From positions 62,001 to 126,000 of the forward strand of contig NZ_VCNA01000006.1 in the NCBI RefSeq assembly GCF_006170445.1: 64,000 nt of DNA. The letters run 5' to 3'. Every line of letters begins with the position of its first letter. The stretch's first letter is position 1. Below are positions 8,064-21,900 of the stretch, in pieces. The position numbers were made by a program, and so were the translations under genes. The DNA comes from Brevibacillus dissolubilis (lineage in GTDB: Bacteria; Bacillota; Bacilli; Brevibacillales; Brevibacillaceae). Below the pieces are notes generated by a model, which saw nothing but the letters and a program-made list of their open reading frames with translations, did not search any database and was not told the DNA's origin.

Positions 8064-9077
8064 TTGAAACAAAATCGACTGGGGAGAACGGGCCTGACTG
8101 TTTCCCATTTGGGATTCGGGGCTATGCATCTCCCGAAGATTACACAGGAAGAAGCCAATCGTGTCATGAACTATGCGCTTGACCGAGGTATTACCTATAT
8201 TGATACGGCAGCGGCCTATGGTGACAGCGAGGAAAAGCTGGGCCATGCGATCAGCCACCGCCGTACAGAATTCGTGTTGAACACCAAGACGAACAAGCGC
8301 ACATACAGCGAAGCCAAGCAAGAAATAGAGAACAGCTTGCGCAAACTAAAGACTGATTATATTGACATCGTGCAGATTCACTATGTCAACTATGTCAAAG
8401 AATATAGACAGGCAAAAGAACCAGATGGCGCCATCCGTGCCGCAGAAGAGATGAAAAACAAAGGATATATCGGACACATCGGGATCACGGGTCACCGTCC
8501 CGAATTGCTGGCCAAGTGGCTGCGCGATTATCCGTTTGACACGGTACTGTTTCACCTCAGCATGGTGCAGCCGTTTGCCGCTAAAGAAATGATGCCGACC
8601 GCAGAAGAGTTGGACGTGGGTATGATCGCGATGAAGCCTTTGTCTGGGCCATTCCTTTCACGCGTCACCGAAGCGATTCGTTACTCGGGCAGCTCCAACG
8701 CCCACGTGATTTTATCTGGTATGAAATCGATCGAAGAAGTAGATATGAACTTCGCTGCATTGGATCGGGAGGTGGACGAAGCAGAACGTGCGGAGCTGTT
8801 CGCTATGGCGGAAGGGCTTGGGGAACACAATTGCCGCCGGTGCAACTACTGTTCCTGTCCGCTCGGCATCCGTATACCAGATACCCTGATTCCATCCCGC
8901 TACCGTGACAAATTCGGATTCCTTGCAGCGGGGGAAAAGCTTTGGCAGGACTCGGCCGCACACTTTGCTGCATGTCTTGCGTATGAACCATGCCGTGAGA
9001 AGCCGCTGTGCCAACAGGCCTGTCCGTACCACCTGCCGATCCAAGACGAAATTCGCCGCCTGACAGAGGAGCATTAA
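8064..9077 (+). CDS. Aldo/keto reductase with C-terminal Fe-S cluster motifs
   Basis: A 337-residue oxidoreductase. The N-terminal TIM barrel has the AKR signatures GFGAMHLP, YIDTAAAYGDSEEKLG (catalytic D and Y), the conserved Lys in LNTKTNK and His in IVQIHYV. The C-terminal 90 residues carry CRRCNYCSCPLGI and CREKPLCQQACPY, a ferredoxin-like arrangement typical of the [4Fe-4S] AKR subgroup. Start TTG 8064 is the only suitable one; the AAGGGATGGTGAG upstream is a weak ribosome site. It probably reduces an aldehyde or ketone in the cytoplasm; substrate unknown. The M20 gene follows after 19 bp, suggesting co-transcription. Confidence 0.88.
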   Translation: MKQNRLGRTGLTVSHLGFGAMHLPKITQEEANRVMNYALDRGITYIDTAAAYGDSEEKLGHAISHRRTEFVLNTKTNKRTYSEAKQEIENSLRKLKTDYIDIVQIHYVNYVKEYRQAKEPDGAIRAAEEMKNKGYIGHIGITGHRPELLAKWLRDYPFDTVLFHLSMVQPFAAKEMMPTAEELDVGMIAMKPLSGPFLSRVTEAIRYSGSSNAHVILSGMKSIEEVDMNFAALDREVDEAERAELFAMAEGLGEHNCRRCNYCSCPLGIRIPDTLIPSRYRDKFGFLAAGEKLWQDSAAHFAACLAYEPCREKPLCQQACPYHLPIQDEIRRLTEEH

Positions 9078-9096
9078 AAAAAGGAGACTGGAGATC

Positions 9097-10236
9097 ATGA
9101 CTACCCAATCGCTTACCGATACGATTCAACAACGCCGTGAACAGATTTTGTCAACCTTTCATCACCTGCATGCCAATCCGGAGATCAGCTGGCAGGAGGT
9201 TCAGACTACCGTTTATCTGAAGGAACGGATGGAAGCACTGGGCTTGCGTGTCACTACTTTTGATGACTGTACCGGATTGGTGGCAGAATGGGGCCAAGGC
9301 AAGCCGGTTGTCGGACTTCGTACAGATATCGATGCGCTCTGGCAGATTGTTGACGGCGAGTGGCGTGCCAACCATTCATGCGGGCATGATGCGCATATGA
9401 CCCTGATCGTCGAGACTATTGAGACGCTCAAAGCATCCGGCTTTGAACCAAAAGGAACACTGAAGATCCTGTTCCAGCCGGCAGAGGAAAAAGGTACAGG
9501 CGCACTCAAGCTGATTGAAAAAGGCGTCTGTGACGATATCGAGTATCTCTACGGCGTCCATCTGCGTCCAAACGAGGAGATGGGTTCAGGCTTTGCGGCA
9601 CCGGCGATCTACAACGGAGCAGCACAGTTTATTGAAGGAAAAATTACAGGTGTGGCGGCACACGGAGCGCGTCCACATCAAGGGATCAATGCGATTGAAG
9701 TAGCCAGCGCGATTGTGAACGGATTGGGCAGTGTCCATCCGAATCCGACGATCCCGGCGACCGTCAAGATGACGAAGCTTCATGCGGGTGGAGAGAGCTA
9801 CAACATCATCCCGGATATTGCTGAATTCGCACTGGATCTGCGCGCTCAGACCAATGAACAGATGGACCTGCTGCTTTCGCGCACCCAGCAGGTGATCGAG
9901 GGTGTTGCCGCGATGTTCGGTGCTACGATCGAGTGTAAGCTTGGTTCCCGCATGGTGGCCGCAGAGGTGGATACCGATGCCAGCCGTCTGCTTGGAGAGG
10001 CGATCTTGGACGTCTTAGGTGAAGCCGGGCTGAAAAACGGACCGATTACACCAGGAGCAGAGGATTTCCACTTCTATGCCGTAGAACGTCCGCAGATCAA
10101 AGCAACCATGCTCGCACTCGGATGTGACCTCAAACCAGGTCTGCATCATCCGCATATGCATTTTGAGCGGGAGGCGTTATTGACAGGAGTCGAGATTTTG
10201 GCACGGGCGATCGTCCGTACCTTTGATGCCGCATGA
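9097..10236 (+). CDS. M20-family amidohydrolase (N-acyl-amino acid aminoacylase type)
   Basis: A 379-residue metallohydrolase. Metal and active-site motifs are TDIDALW, SCGHDAHM, FQPAEEKGTG, YGVHLRP and the C-terminal HPHMHFE; the dimerisation region contains AAHGARPHQGINAIE. These fit the aminoacylase/amidohydrolase branch that removes N-acyl groups from amino acids or conjugates; AmhX-like proteins are the nearest recalled relatives. AAGGAG precedes ATG 9097. Its stop overlaps the start of the next gene (ATGA at 10233-10236). Confidence 0.9.
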   Translation: MTTQSLTDTIQQRREQILSTFHHLHANPEISWQEVQTTVYLKERMEALGLRVTTFDDCTGLVAEWGQGKPVVGLRTDIDALWQIVDGEWRANHSCGHDAHMTLIVETIETLKASGFEPKGTLKILFQPAEEKGTGALKLIEKGVCDDIEYLYGVHLRPNEEMGSGFAAPAIYNGAAQFIEGKITGVAAHGARPHQGINAIEVASAIVNGLGSVHPNPTIPATVKMTKLHAGGESYNIIPDIAEFALDLRAQTNEQMDLLLSRTQQVIEGVAAMFGATIECKLGSRMVAAEVDTDASRLLGEAILDVLGEAGLKNGPITPGAEDFHFYAVERPQIKATMLALGCDLKPGLHHPHMHFEREALLTGVEILARAIVRTFDAA

Positions 10237-10670
10237 GTTGGATTGACGGGTTGTATCTGGCGCTGATCGTCTGCGTGGTGTTGTTTTTGCGGGCATTATG
10301 GAGTATGATGGGAGGGAACCGGACGATGATGGCAGGCATACGTTCGCTTCGAGACGGAGATGGCTTTTTTCACCCGCTGTGGCAGGGGAGTGTTGAGGCG
10401 ATTATGGCTGATGATGAACGGCACGATGCGCAGTTTGATCTGTTGGTCTATCCGGATGCGGTGTTCATCGGCTTTGCTGACGAGGGGTATCCATTCTTGT
10501 CACTGCCCGGTGAGCAGATCAGACGGGTATTCATCGAGAAGTCCAAGGTTCGCCTTGATTTTGTCCGCGATAATGGCCAGTTGATCAACTACGTCTTATA
10601 CGGCACCAATGTCAAAGGGCTTGGTGAAAAAATCGAATTCATCCGCAAGCGGGCTGTAAAGCATAAATAA
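10233..10670 (+). CDS. Small membrane-anchored protein of unknown function
   Basis: A 145-residue protein with one N-terminal transmembrane helix (about 5-27, DGLYLALIVCVVLFLRALWSM) followed by a soluble beta-rich domain of about 110 residues facing the cytoplasm by the positive-inside rule (R/K-rich after the helix). It is translationally coupled to the amidohydrolase. I do not recognise the family. Confidence 0.7.
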   Translation: MSWIDGLYLALIVCVVLFLRALWSMMGGNRTMMAGIRSLRDGDGFFHPLWQGSVEAIMADDERHDAQFDLLVYPDAVFIGFADEGYPFLSLPGEQIRRVFIEKSKVRLDFVRDNGQLINYVLYGTNVKGLGEKIEFIRKRAVKHK

Positions 10671-10731
10671 CGCCCTCTGAGCGAACACTATTACATATAG
10701 AAGAAATACGTTTTATATCTGATTAACAAGG

Positions 10732-10763
10732 AAGCTGCCTGGGTACCCGACGGCGGCTTTTTT
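10732..10763 (+). terminator. Terminator before pckA
   Basis: Stem AAGCTGCC / GGCGGCTT (one G-U) around a short inner TGGGTACCC hairpin, followed by seven T. Confidence 0.75.
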
Positions 10764-10866
10764 ATATACCGGAACAGCCAACTGCCAACGATCTCCACCC
10801 CTATCTTGACGGACGCAAATTTTTCACATATTCGGTCAAAAAAAGTGTGGCTTATTTGATCCAATG

Positions 10867-10875
10867 TGATATACT
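10867..10875 (+). promoter_or_regulatory. Candidate extended -10 promoter of pckA
   Basis: TGATATACT (TG-N-TATACT) lies 68 bp before the pckA start. The -35 position 17 bp upstream is weak (GTGGCT), fitting an extended -10 promoter. No obvious repressor box recognised. Confidence 0.35.
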
Positions 10876-10942
10876 AATTACAAATCAAGGAACGAAATTG
10901 ATAAACACAATTTTGGGATTTAGGGGAAGGAGATCGTTAAAA

Positions 10943-12523
10943 ATGGAAATCAAGACGGTGAAACGACTGTCCGAGGTGCTTGCCAACGCGAATGCCCGTA
11001 AAAATCTTTCTGTATCACAACTCATCGAAGAGGCAATCAAGCGTGGGGAAGGTGTCCTGACTGACAAAGGAGCCATTAATACACTCACAGGTAAATTTAC
11101 TGGTCGTTCCCCTAAAGATAAATTCGTTGTCGACGAACCAAGCATTCACGACAAGATCAACTGGGGTAAAACGAACCAACCAATCACAATAGATAAATTC
11201 GATGCCTTGCATGCAGATGTGCTCAACTATCTGGAGAGCAAAGATCTGTTCGTCTTCGACGGCTTCGCAGGTGCTGACACCAACTACCGCCTGCCAATCC
11301 GCGTAGTCAACGAATTCGCATGGCACAATCTGTTTGCCCGCCAACTCTTCATCCGCCCGACAGAAGAAGAACTGGCGAGCCATGAAGCAGAATTCACAGT
11401 CATCTACGTACCTAACTTCAAAGCGAATCCAGAAGTTCACGGCACCAATTCCGAAACCTTCATCATCATCAGCTTCGAGAAGAAAACTGTGCTGATCGGT
11501 GGTACCGAATACGCAGGTGAGATGAAAAAATCCATCTTCAGCGTGATGAACATGCTCCTCCCAGAGCGTAATGTTCTCTCCATGCACTGCTCCGCCAACA
11601 TCGGCCGCGACGGTGATGTGGCACTCTTCTTCGGTCTCTCCGGTACAGGTAAAACAACGCTGTCCGCAGACCCAGACCGTCAATTGATCGGTGATGACGA
11701 GCATGGCTGGTCTGACCAAGGCGTCTTCAACATCGAGGGCGGCTGCTATGCCAAATGCATCAACCTCTCCGAACAAGGCGAACCACAGATCTGGAACGCA
11801 ATCGGCTATGGTACTGTGCTTGAAAACGTAGACGTAGACGCGGACACCCGCCGTGCCAACTACGACAGCGACAAATACACCGAGAACACCCGTGCAGCTT
11901 ACCCTGTGGAGATGATCCCAGGTGCGGTGATCCCAGGTGTGGGCGGTCATCCGAACGTGATCATCTTCCTGACCGCTGACTCTACCGGTGTCATCCCGCC
12001 GATCTCCAAGCTCTCTAAAGAGCAGGCGATGTACCACTTCCTGTCCGGCTACACCAGCAAAATGGCAGGTACCGAGCGCGGTGTCACCGCTCCACAAAGC
12101 GAATTCTCCGCTTGCTTTGGTTCTCCATTCCTCCCGCTGCGTCCAGTCGTATACGCTGAGATGCTCGGTAAAAAGATCGATGAGTTCAACGCCCGCGTCT
12201 ACCTCGTCAACACCGGTTGGACAGGTGGTCCGGTAGGTACCGGTTCCCGCATGAAGCTTGCTTACACCCGTGCGATGGTAACGGCAGCACTCCACGGCGA
12301 TCTGGAAAACGTAGAATACGCAGTAGACCCAGTCTTCGGTGTACAAGTGCCAACCACTTGCCCAGGCGTACCGGCTGATGTCCTGCAACCACGCAACACA
12401 TGGGCAAATAAAGACGCGTATGATCAAGAAGCCAACAGATTGGCAGGTCTGTTCCAAGAAAACTTCTCCAAGAAGTTCCCGGATGCAACGACCATTGCCC
12501 AAGCTGGACCGAAAGTGAAATAA
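10943..12523 (+). CDS. pckA: Phosphoenolpyruvate carboxykinase (ATP)
   Basis: A 526-residue gluconeogenic enzyme: oxaloacetate + ATP to PEP + CO2 + ADP. The kinase-1a P-loop is [11 protein letters not shown] (about 232-242), followed by the metal-binding loop [18 protein letters not shown] near the N-terminus and the [13 protein letters not shown] loop are also diagnostic. Length is normal. ATG 10943 has AAGGAG at proper distance; further upstream starts would need the 5' untranslated part. Strong codon bias, like the suf genes, suggests high expression. A strong terminator follows. Confidence 0.97.
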   Translation: MEIKTVKRLSEVLANANARKNLSVSQLIEEAIKRGEGVLTDKGAINTLTGKFTGRSPKDKFVVDEPSIHDKINWGKTNQPITIDKFDALHADVLNYLESKDLFVFDGFAGADTNYRLPIRVVNEFAWHNLFARQLFIRPTEEELASHEAEFTVIYVPNFKANPEVHGTNSETFIIISFEKKTVLIGGTEYAGEMKKSIFSVMNMLLPERNVLSMHCSANIGRDGDVALFFGLSGTGKTTLSADPDRQLIGDDEHGWSDQGVFNIEGGCYAKCINLSEQGEPQIWNAIGYGTVLENVDVDADTRRANYDSDKYTENTRAAYPVEMIPGAVIPGVGGHPNVIIFLTADSTGVIPPISKLSKEQAMYHFLSGYTSKMAGTERGVTAPQSEFSACFGSPFLPLRPVVYAEMLGKKIDEFNARVYLVNTGWTGGPVGTGSRMKLAYTRAMVTAALHGDLENVEYAVDPVFGVQVPTTCPGVPADVLQPRNTWANKDAYDQEANRLAGLFQENFSKKFPDATTIAQAGPKVK

Positions 12524-12554
12524 TACTTCTTCGTTCATTCGAGGTAAGCAAGAG

Positions 12555-12586
12555 GCGTATCAGACATGTTGCTGATACGCTTTTTT
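12555..12586 (+). terminator. Terminator after pckA
   Basis: Perfect stem GCGTATCAG / CTGATACGC with an 8-base loop and six T. Confidence 0.9.
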
Positions 12587-12724
12587 CTATCCGGCGATGA
12601 AGCCGCCTGATGACCAGCACACTTTTGATGCATCCTACAGAAAAAGCGTTCTATGCATCCGTACACATTTTTGCTACACTGTTTAAAGACTTTTTTTCTT
12701 ATAGAAGAAAGGGGTAATTCGGTC

Positions 12725-13315
12725 ATGAGCACAACCATCACCCAGCCAGCTTCCACGCTTTCGTTGAAAGAGTGGGCGGTAGCCATCAAAGCCCTTGGCG
12801 AAGGCAAACAGATCATCACGATCCGCAAAGGCGGTCTGTATGAAGAAACCCGCGATTTTAAGCTGGAAAATGATACATTCTATCTCTACCCGACGTATGA
12901 GCACCAAAAAGAAGAGATGGTCAAGCCAGCCTACCACGCTGACCTGAATGCCACTCTCGAAGGCTGGTCCATCGACAAGCCGACAGTTGACATCCTCTAC
13001 TTCGCGCAAATCACCGACGATGTAGAAATCCTCGATGAAGCCAAAATCCGCGCACTCGACCCGTACCACATCTGGACGGAAGACTTCGCAGACGTACGCC
13101 TCAAGTGGAAAAAGAAAAATCCACTGCACATCCTGTTCGCCCGCGTGTACAAGCTTAATCAGCCGATCACACTCAACATCGAAGAAGCGTACAAAGGCTG
13201 CAAGTCCTGGCACAACCTGCTCGAAGACGTACCGCAGAACGGCTTCACGCCAGTGCTCTCCGATGAGGAGTATGCATCCAAGCGCGCCGAAATCATGAAT
13301 ATCCTCAACGCATAG
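12725..13315 (+). CDS. DUF1802 family protein
   Basis: A 196-residue soluble protein matching DUF1802 by pattern: LKEWAVAIKALGEGKQIITIRKGGLYEE near the N-terminus, FYLYPTYEHQ, and a second half with PLHILFARVYKL and GCKSWHNL. The conserved RKGG and YPTYEHQ motifs are family hallmarks. Function is not established. GAAAGGGG precedes ATG 12725. Stand-alone gene between pckA and the suf operon. Confidence 0.8.
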   Translation: MSTTITQPASTLSLKEWAVAIKALGEGKQIITIRKGGLYEETRDFKLENDTFYLYPTYEHQKEEMVKPAYHADLNATLEGWSIDKPTVDILYFAQITDDVEILDEAKIRALDPYHIWTEDFADVRLKWKKKNPLHILFARVYKLNQPITLNIEEAYKGCKSWHNLLEDVPQNGFTPVLSDEEYASKRAEIMNILNA

Positions 13316-13317
13316 AG

Positions 13318-13339
13318 GCCCTTTCCAAGGGCTTTCTTT
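13318..13339 (+). terminator. Possible weak terminator after the DUF1802 gene
   Basis: Stem GCCCTT / AAGGGC with a 3-base loop and an interrupted T tract (TTTCTTTT). Confidence 0.5.
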
Positions 13340-13422
13340 TGTGGGAAAAGATGCACCAAAAACAGGGAAAACGCATACATAGTAAACATAAACGTTTAAA
13401 AAATACAGAAATAGTTTAATCC

Positions 13423-13451
13423 TTGCTTTGTAATAATTCTTATTATACAAT
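13423..13451 (+). promoter_or_regulatory. suf operon promoter with Fur-like box
   Basis: TTGCTT (13423-13428) is 17 bp from TACAAT (13446-13451). In the spacer lies TAATAAT-T-CTTATTA (13431-13445), a 7-1-7 repeat whose arms match the Bacillus Fur consensus TGATAAT-N-ATTATCA at 11 of 14 positions. Iron-responsive control of suf is plausible; another Fur-family protein is possible. Confidence 0.5.
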
Positions 13452-13553
13452 AGTCATTGAGAATGGATTGAGAATAGGAGGACGGTGAAATACTAGAATG
13501 TATTTCCTGTTCGTTTCCAACCGAAACACGCAGATATAATTGGAGGAATGAAG

Positions 13554-14339
13554 ATGGCTAACGTACATCTCGAGATAAAAAATCTTCGAGCACGCATTGA
13601 AGAGAAAGAAATCCTGAAAGGTCTTACCCTCGAAATCAAAGGTGGCGAAATCCACGCGATCATGGGGCCGAACGGTACAGGTAAATCTACCTTGGCTTCC
13701 ACGCTGATGGGGCACCCTAAATATGAAGTTACTGAAGGCTCCGTATCCCTCAATGGCGAAGATGTGCTGGAGATGGACGTAACCGAGCGCGCACGCGCAG
13801 GTCTGTTCCTCGCAATGCAATATCCTTCCGAGATCACTGGTGTTACCAACTCTGACTTCCTGCGTTCTGCCATCAACGCGAAGCGCGGCGAAGGCAACGA
13901 GATCTCTCTGATGAAATTCATCCGTGAGCTGGACGGCAAAATGGGTACGCTTGAGATGGATGAATCCTTCGCACACCGTTACCTCAACGAAGGCTTCTCC
14001 GGCGGTGAGAAGAAGCGTAACGAAATCCTGCAGATGATGATGCTTCAGCCTTCCCTCTGTATTCTCGACGAGATCGACTCCGGTCTCGACATCGACGCCC
14101 TCAAGATCGTAGCAAAAGGCGTCAACGAAATGCGTTCTGAAGACCGCGGTTTCCTCATCATCACTCACTACCAACGCCTGCTCGACTACATCACGCCTGA
14201 CTTCGTTCACGTGATGATGCAAGGCCGTATTGTCAAGTCCGGCGGTCCGGAACTGGCTGCACGCCTTGAAGCAGAAGGGTACGACTGGATCAAAGCAGAG
14301 CTCGGTATCGAAGACGAAACCGTTAACGCCAACTTGTAG
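13554..14339 (+). CDS. sufC: Fe-S cluster assembly ATPase SufC
   Basis: A 261-residue ABC-type ATPase that binds SufB and SufD in the scaffold complex and drives its conformational change. Walker A is GPNGTGKST (about 36-44), the signature [11 protein letters not shown] (about 147) and Walker [12 protein letters not shown] (about 170). The start is ATG 13554, 7 bp after GGAGG; the ATG at 13548 is too close to the ribosome site. First gene of sufCDSUB. Confidence 0.97.
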   Translation: MANVHLEIKNLRARIEEKEILKGLTLEIKGGEIHAIMGPNGTGKSTLASTLMGHPKYEVTEGSVSLNGEDVLEMDVTERARAGLFLAMQYPSEITGVTNSDFLRSAINAKRGEGNEISLMKFIRELDGKMGTLEMDESFAHRYLNEGFSGGEKKRNEILQMMMLQPSLCILDEIDSGLDIDALKIVAKGVNEMRSEDRGFLIITHYQRLLDYITPDFVHVMMQGRIVKSGGPELAARLEAEGYDWIKAELGIEDETVNANL

Positions 14340-14357
14340 GCGAAGGGGGCCGAAAAG

Positions 14358-17309
<2,952 letters not shown>

Positions 17310-17351
17310 TGCCGTAACAGCCGATCGCCCTCAAAAAAGGAGTGAACCACC

Positions 17352-18749
17352 ATGGCAAAGAAAGCCCCTGAAATTCAGGAATATCAATATGGATTTCATG
17401 ACAAGGACGTATCCGTATTCCGTACGAAAAAAGGTCTGTCCCGTGAAATCGTAGAAGAAATCTCCCGCATCAAAGAAGAGCCAGAGTGGATGCTTGAGTT
17501 CCGTCTCAAATCCCTCGAAATCTTCAACCGTCTCCCAATGCCAAAATGGGGCGGCGACCTCGACGACCTCGATTTCGACTCCATCACCTACTATGTAAAG
17601 CCTTCTGAAAAGGCTGGCCGCAGTTGGGATGAAGTACCAGAAGAGATCAAAGCAACCTTTGACAAGCTGGGGATTCCAGAAGCAGAGCAGAAGTTCCTCG
17701 CAGGTGTATCCGCTCAGTACGAATCCGAGGTAGTGTACCACAACATGCAAGAAGACCTCGAAGCACTCGGCGTTCTCTTCACCGACATGGACTCTGCGGT
17801 AAAACTTCACCCAGAGATCGTGAGAGAATACTTCGCGACCGTAATCCCACCAGCGGATAACAAATTCGCAGCACTCAACTCTGCGGTATGGTCCGGCGGT
17901 TCCTTCATCTATGTACCAAAAGGCGTAAAAGTGGAAACTCCACTCCAAGCTTACTTCCGCATTAACTCTGAGAACATGGGTCAGTTCGAGCGTACCCTCA
18001 TCATCGCGGACGAAGATTCCTTCGTTCACTATGTAGAAGGCTGTACAGCGCCGATCTACTCCACAGATTCTCTCCACTCTGCGGTTGTAGAAATCATCGT
18101 CAAAGAACGTGCTCGCTGCCGTTACACCACCATCCAAAACTGGTCCAACAACGTATACAACCTCGTTACCAAACGTGCGGTTGCTTACGCGGACGCTAAC
18201 ATGGAATGGATCGACGGTAACATCGGTTCCAAGCTGACCATGAAATATCCAGCAGTTATCATGAAAGGCCCACGCGCAAAAGGTACCGTTCTCTCCATCG
18301 CGGTAGCAGGCAAAGGCCAACACCAAGACGCTGGTGCAAAAATGGTTCACTTGGCTCCAGACTGCACCTCCACCATCGTGTCCAAGTCCATCTCACGTGA
18401 CGGCGGTAAAGTAACCTACCGTGGTCTCGCACAATTCGGACGCAAATCCGAGGGTTCCAAAGCCAACATCAAGTGCGATACCTTGATCTTGGATAAACTC
18501 TCCACCTCTGACACGATTCCATACAACGAAATCCTCAACGACAACATCACACTTGAGCACGAAGCAACTGTATCCAAAGTATCTGAGGATCAGCTCTTCT
18601 ACCTCATGAGCCGTGGTCTGTCTGAAGCTGAGGCAACTGAAATGATCGTTATGGGCTTCATCGAGCCATTCACCAAAGAACTCCCAATGGAGTACGCGGT
18701 AGAGATGAACCGTCTGATCAAGTTCGAAATGGAAGGCTCCATCGGTTAA
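17352..18749 (+). CDS. sufB: Fe-S cluster assembly protein SufB
   Basis: A 465-residue scaffold subunit of SufBC2D. Conserved parts are [13 protein letters not shown], the central beta-helix with [20 protein letters not shown] (cysteine implicated in sulfur acceptance) and [14 protein letters not shown], and the C-terminal [28 protein letters not shown]. It is the last gene of sufCDSUB, 42 bp after sufU with an AAAAAAGGAG site. Very biased codon use points to high expression. Confidence 0.97.
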   Translation: MAKKAPEIQEYQYGFHDKDVSVFRTKKGLSREIVEEISRIKEEPEWMLEFRLKSLEIFNRLPMPKWGGDLDDLDFDSITYYVKPSEKAGRSWDEVPEEIKATFDKLGIPEAEQKFLAGVSAQYESEVVYHNMQEDLEALGVLFTDMDSAVKLHPEIVREYFATVIPPADNKFAALNSAVWSGGSFIYVPKGVKVETPLQAYFRINSENMGQFERTLIIADEDSFVHYVEGCTAPIYSTDSLHSAVVEIIVKERARCRYTTIQNWSNNVYNLVTKRAVAYADANMEWIDGNIGSKLTMKYPAVIMKGPRAKGTVLSIAVAGKGQHQDAGAKMVHLAPDCTSTIVSKSISRDGGKVTYRGLAQFGRKSEGSKANIKCDTLILDKLSTSDTIPYNEILNDNITLEHEATVSKVSEDQLFYLMSRGLSEAEATEMIVMGFIEPFTKELPMEYAVEMNRLIKFEMEGSIG

Positions 18750-18771
18750 TCAGGGGAGCATCTATATAGAA

Positions 18772-18808
18772 AAAGCGGCTTTTCCGTAAAAGGAGAGGCC
18801 GCTTTTTT
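18772..18808 (+). terminator. Terminator of the suf operon
   Basis: Stem AAAGCGGC.. / ..GGCCGCTTT reinforced by an inner TTTTCC / GGAGA pairing, followed by six T. Confidence 0.85.
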
Positions 18809-18991
18809 CATGAGATCATGTTGTTTTATTACTGGCTATTTATTTCCAATATTAGTCGTTGACGGATGTAACTACTTTCATGTATCGTGGCGATGAGAGT
18901 ATAAATTTTTGAGTCATATGGACTAGTTGGAATTCATTCATACTAAATAAGACATAGCACGCGTTCCAGTAACATGATTAGGGGGAGCGAA

Positions 18992-21900
18992 ATGAAAAAA
19001 ATAAATACCAAGGTGATACAGGCCGCGATCGGTTTTACCGTTTTGCAGCCGTTCCTGTTCGCCGATGTCAGTACCGTTTTGGCTGATGAAGCCAAGCTTA
19101 AGGCCGCAGAAGATAAGAGCGTTTACTTGTCGACTCACTACAATTCTGGTCTGGATAATCTGGGGACGCATTACATCGGATTTGCGTATCAAGGAGATGG
19201 CTCCGATGGTACTATGACCGCTTATTTAAAGTTCGATTTATCCTCTCTTGGAGCAGGAGCTAAGATCCAATCAGCCATATTGAAGCTGCCTCTTCAAGAA
19301 ATGGATAATACCTCCAAACCGCCGATTATTAATGTGTGGGAATCCACTGATGACAGTTGGACGGAATCGGGTTCCACAGCAGCGGGCAAAGGCGACTCGG
19401 TCAGGTTAAATGAAACGGTTACGGATATCAGCACTCCCAAGCAGTACGATGTAACCGAATTTGTCAAAGAACAGATGACAGCTGGCGATATGAAAGCCTC
19501 GTTCGTATTGGAAGGCTGGACGACCGCTACTTATGGAGCATACAATCCGGGTGACTATGTCTACTCTTTTGTAGGATTTACGGACCGTACAGGTGCTGGA
19601 TATCCCGAATTGTTGATTACGTATTCTTCCAACTCGGCTCCTACCCAAATCAATCTGTCCAACAGCACGGTAGCTGAGAATAATACCGTAGGCCAAGTGG
19701 TTGGTACGTTGAGTGCCGTCGATCCCGATGCTGATGAAACGGCTACTTTTTCGGTTATTTCGGGCGATACCGATGCATTTGAGATCTCCGGGAATCAGCT
19801 GGTGACGAAGAAAGCATTCGACTTTGAGACGAAAGCCAGTTACTCAGTCGGGGTCCGTGTCACGGATAAGGCCAATAATACGATGGACAAAACCTTTACG
19901 ATTAATGTCACGGATGTGAACGAGGCTCCAACAGGCACCATCACGATTAACAGTTCGGCTGCCACGACTCAGTCATCTACTGTTACGCTGAACCTGACTG
20001 CATCTGATCCTGAGGGTCATTCGTTGCAGATGCAATTTTCAAATGACAATGTAACATGGAGCGGTTGGGAGGCATACAACCCGACCAAGACATGGAATCT
20101 GTCGGCAGGGGATGGTCCGAAGACGGTCTACATGAAGTTGCGGGATTCAAACAACCTTGAATCGCCAGTCTATTCTGACGCTATTCTGTTAGACGCGACA
20201 GCGCCGAACGGTTCAATCACCATTAATAGTGGAGCAGTGGCGACCAATTCATCCAATGTTACGTTGCAAGTAACGGGTACAGATGCGAACGGGCCTGTAC
20301 AGATGCGTTTTGCCAATGAAAGTGGGTCATGGAGTTCCTGGGAACCAGTTGTCGCTTCAAAAGCGTGGACACTCTCCGCCGGTGATGGTGTAAAAACGAT
20401 CAACATGGAGCTGCGTGATGCAACTGGAAATGTCAGAGCGCTCAACGATACGATTACTCTCGATACGACAGCGCCGATCGTTACCGGTGTAACCAATGGA
20501 CAGGTTACGAATCAGGATGTGACGATTAGCTTCAATGAGGGTACAGCTGTATTGAACGGGAGCGTATTCGTTGATGGCACGGTTGTAACGGCAGAAAACA
20601 ACTATACGCTCGTCGTTACAGATGCAGCGGGGAATACGAGAACCGTTACCTTTACGATTGATAAAACACCACCTACTGCGACATTAGGGATTAACAGCGG
20701 GGCATCAACAACGAAAACAGACAGTGTCAACCTCTCCCTGACTGGTATGCAGGGTGGAGCTGTCCTCATGCGTTTTAGTAATGATGGAACTGTCTGGAGT
20801 GGTTGGGAAAGCTTCGGGACATCCAAAACATGGACGCTTCAGAGTGGTGCCGACGGAGTGCGCACGGTTACGGTGGAACTGCAAGATGCTGCAGGTAACA
20901 TCGGACAGACCAGTGATACGATCATCATGGACACGATTGCACCGGCTGGATCAGTCACCATCAATGGAGGGGCATCCCATACGAATTCTGCTACGGTCAG
21001 CTTAGATTTGGCGGGCACGGACGCGAACGGAACGGTGCAGATGCGTTTCTCCAATGAAGGCGGTACATGGAGTGGGTGGGAGAATTTCGCACCGACCAAG
21101 ACATGGACGCTGTCCGCTTTAGACGGGAATAAGACAGTCAACATGGAACTGCGTGATGGAGCGGGCAATACACAGCTTTACAGTGATACCATTCAACTCG
21201 ATACGGTCAGCCCGGTCGTAACAGGCGTGACGAACGGACAAGTGACCAACTCCAATGTAAGCATCTCTTTTGATGAAGGAACGGCCACCTTGGATGGTCT
21301 GCCTTATGTTGAGGGTACAACGGTGTCAGCCGAAGGTGCACACACACTAGTTGTTACCGATGCGGCAGGCAACAGCACCACCATTACTTTTACGATTGAT
21401 AAAACCAATCCAAGTGGCACGCTCACCATCGCTGGCGGATCTTTGATTACCAAAGATGTGAACATCAATTTGGAGATCTCAGATACCCAGGATGCTGTGC
21501 AAATGCAGTTCTCCAATGACAATGCCACCTGGAGCGGCTGGGAAGCGGTCGGCCCTGCCAAAGCGTGGACGATTTCAGCCCCAGATGGTGATAAAACCAT
21601 CTACATGAAGCTTAAGGATGCAGCAGGAAACGAGGCTGTCGTAACGACCACGATCAAATTAGACACGACAGCACCGACTGGTTCGATCAACATCAACGGT
21701 GGATCTACGCATACAGCTAGTGAGAACGTTACGCTTGATGTGAGCGGCACCGATGAGAATGGCTCAGTTGAGATGCGTTTTGCCAATGAATCCGGTAGCT
21801 GGAGTGCATGGGAGCCGGTACAATCGGCCAAATCATGGACACTCAGCAACGGTGACGGCAGCAAGACAGTCAACATGGAGCTTCGCGACCAAGCTGGGAA

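Noticed and set aside
10724-10763. Possible T-box or riboswitch ahead of pckA
   Set aside because: Only a simple terminator of the preceding gene is seen; no T-box sequence or specifier loop.
11015-12538. A 507-codon minus-strand frame opposite pckA
   Set aside because: Same cause; the plus strand encodes a full PEP carboxykinase with all motifs.
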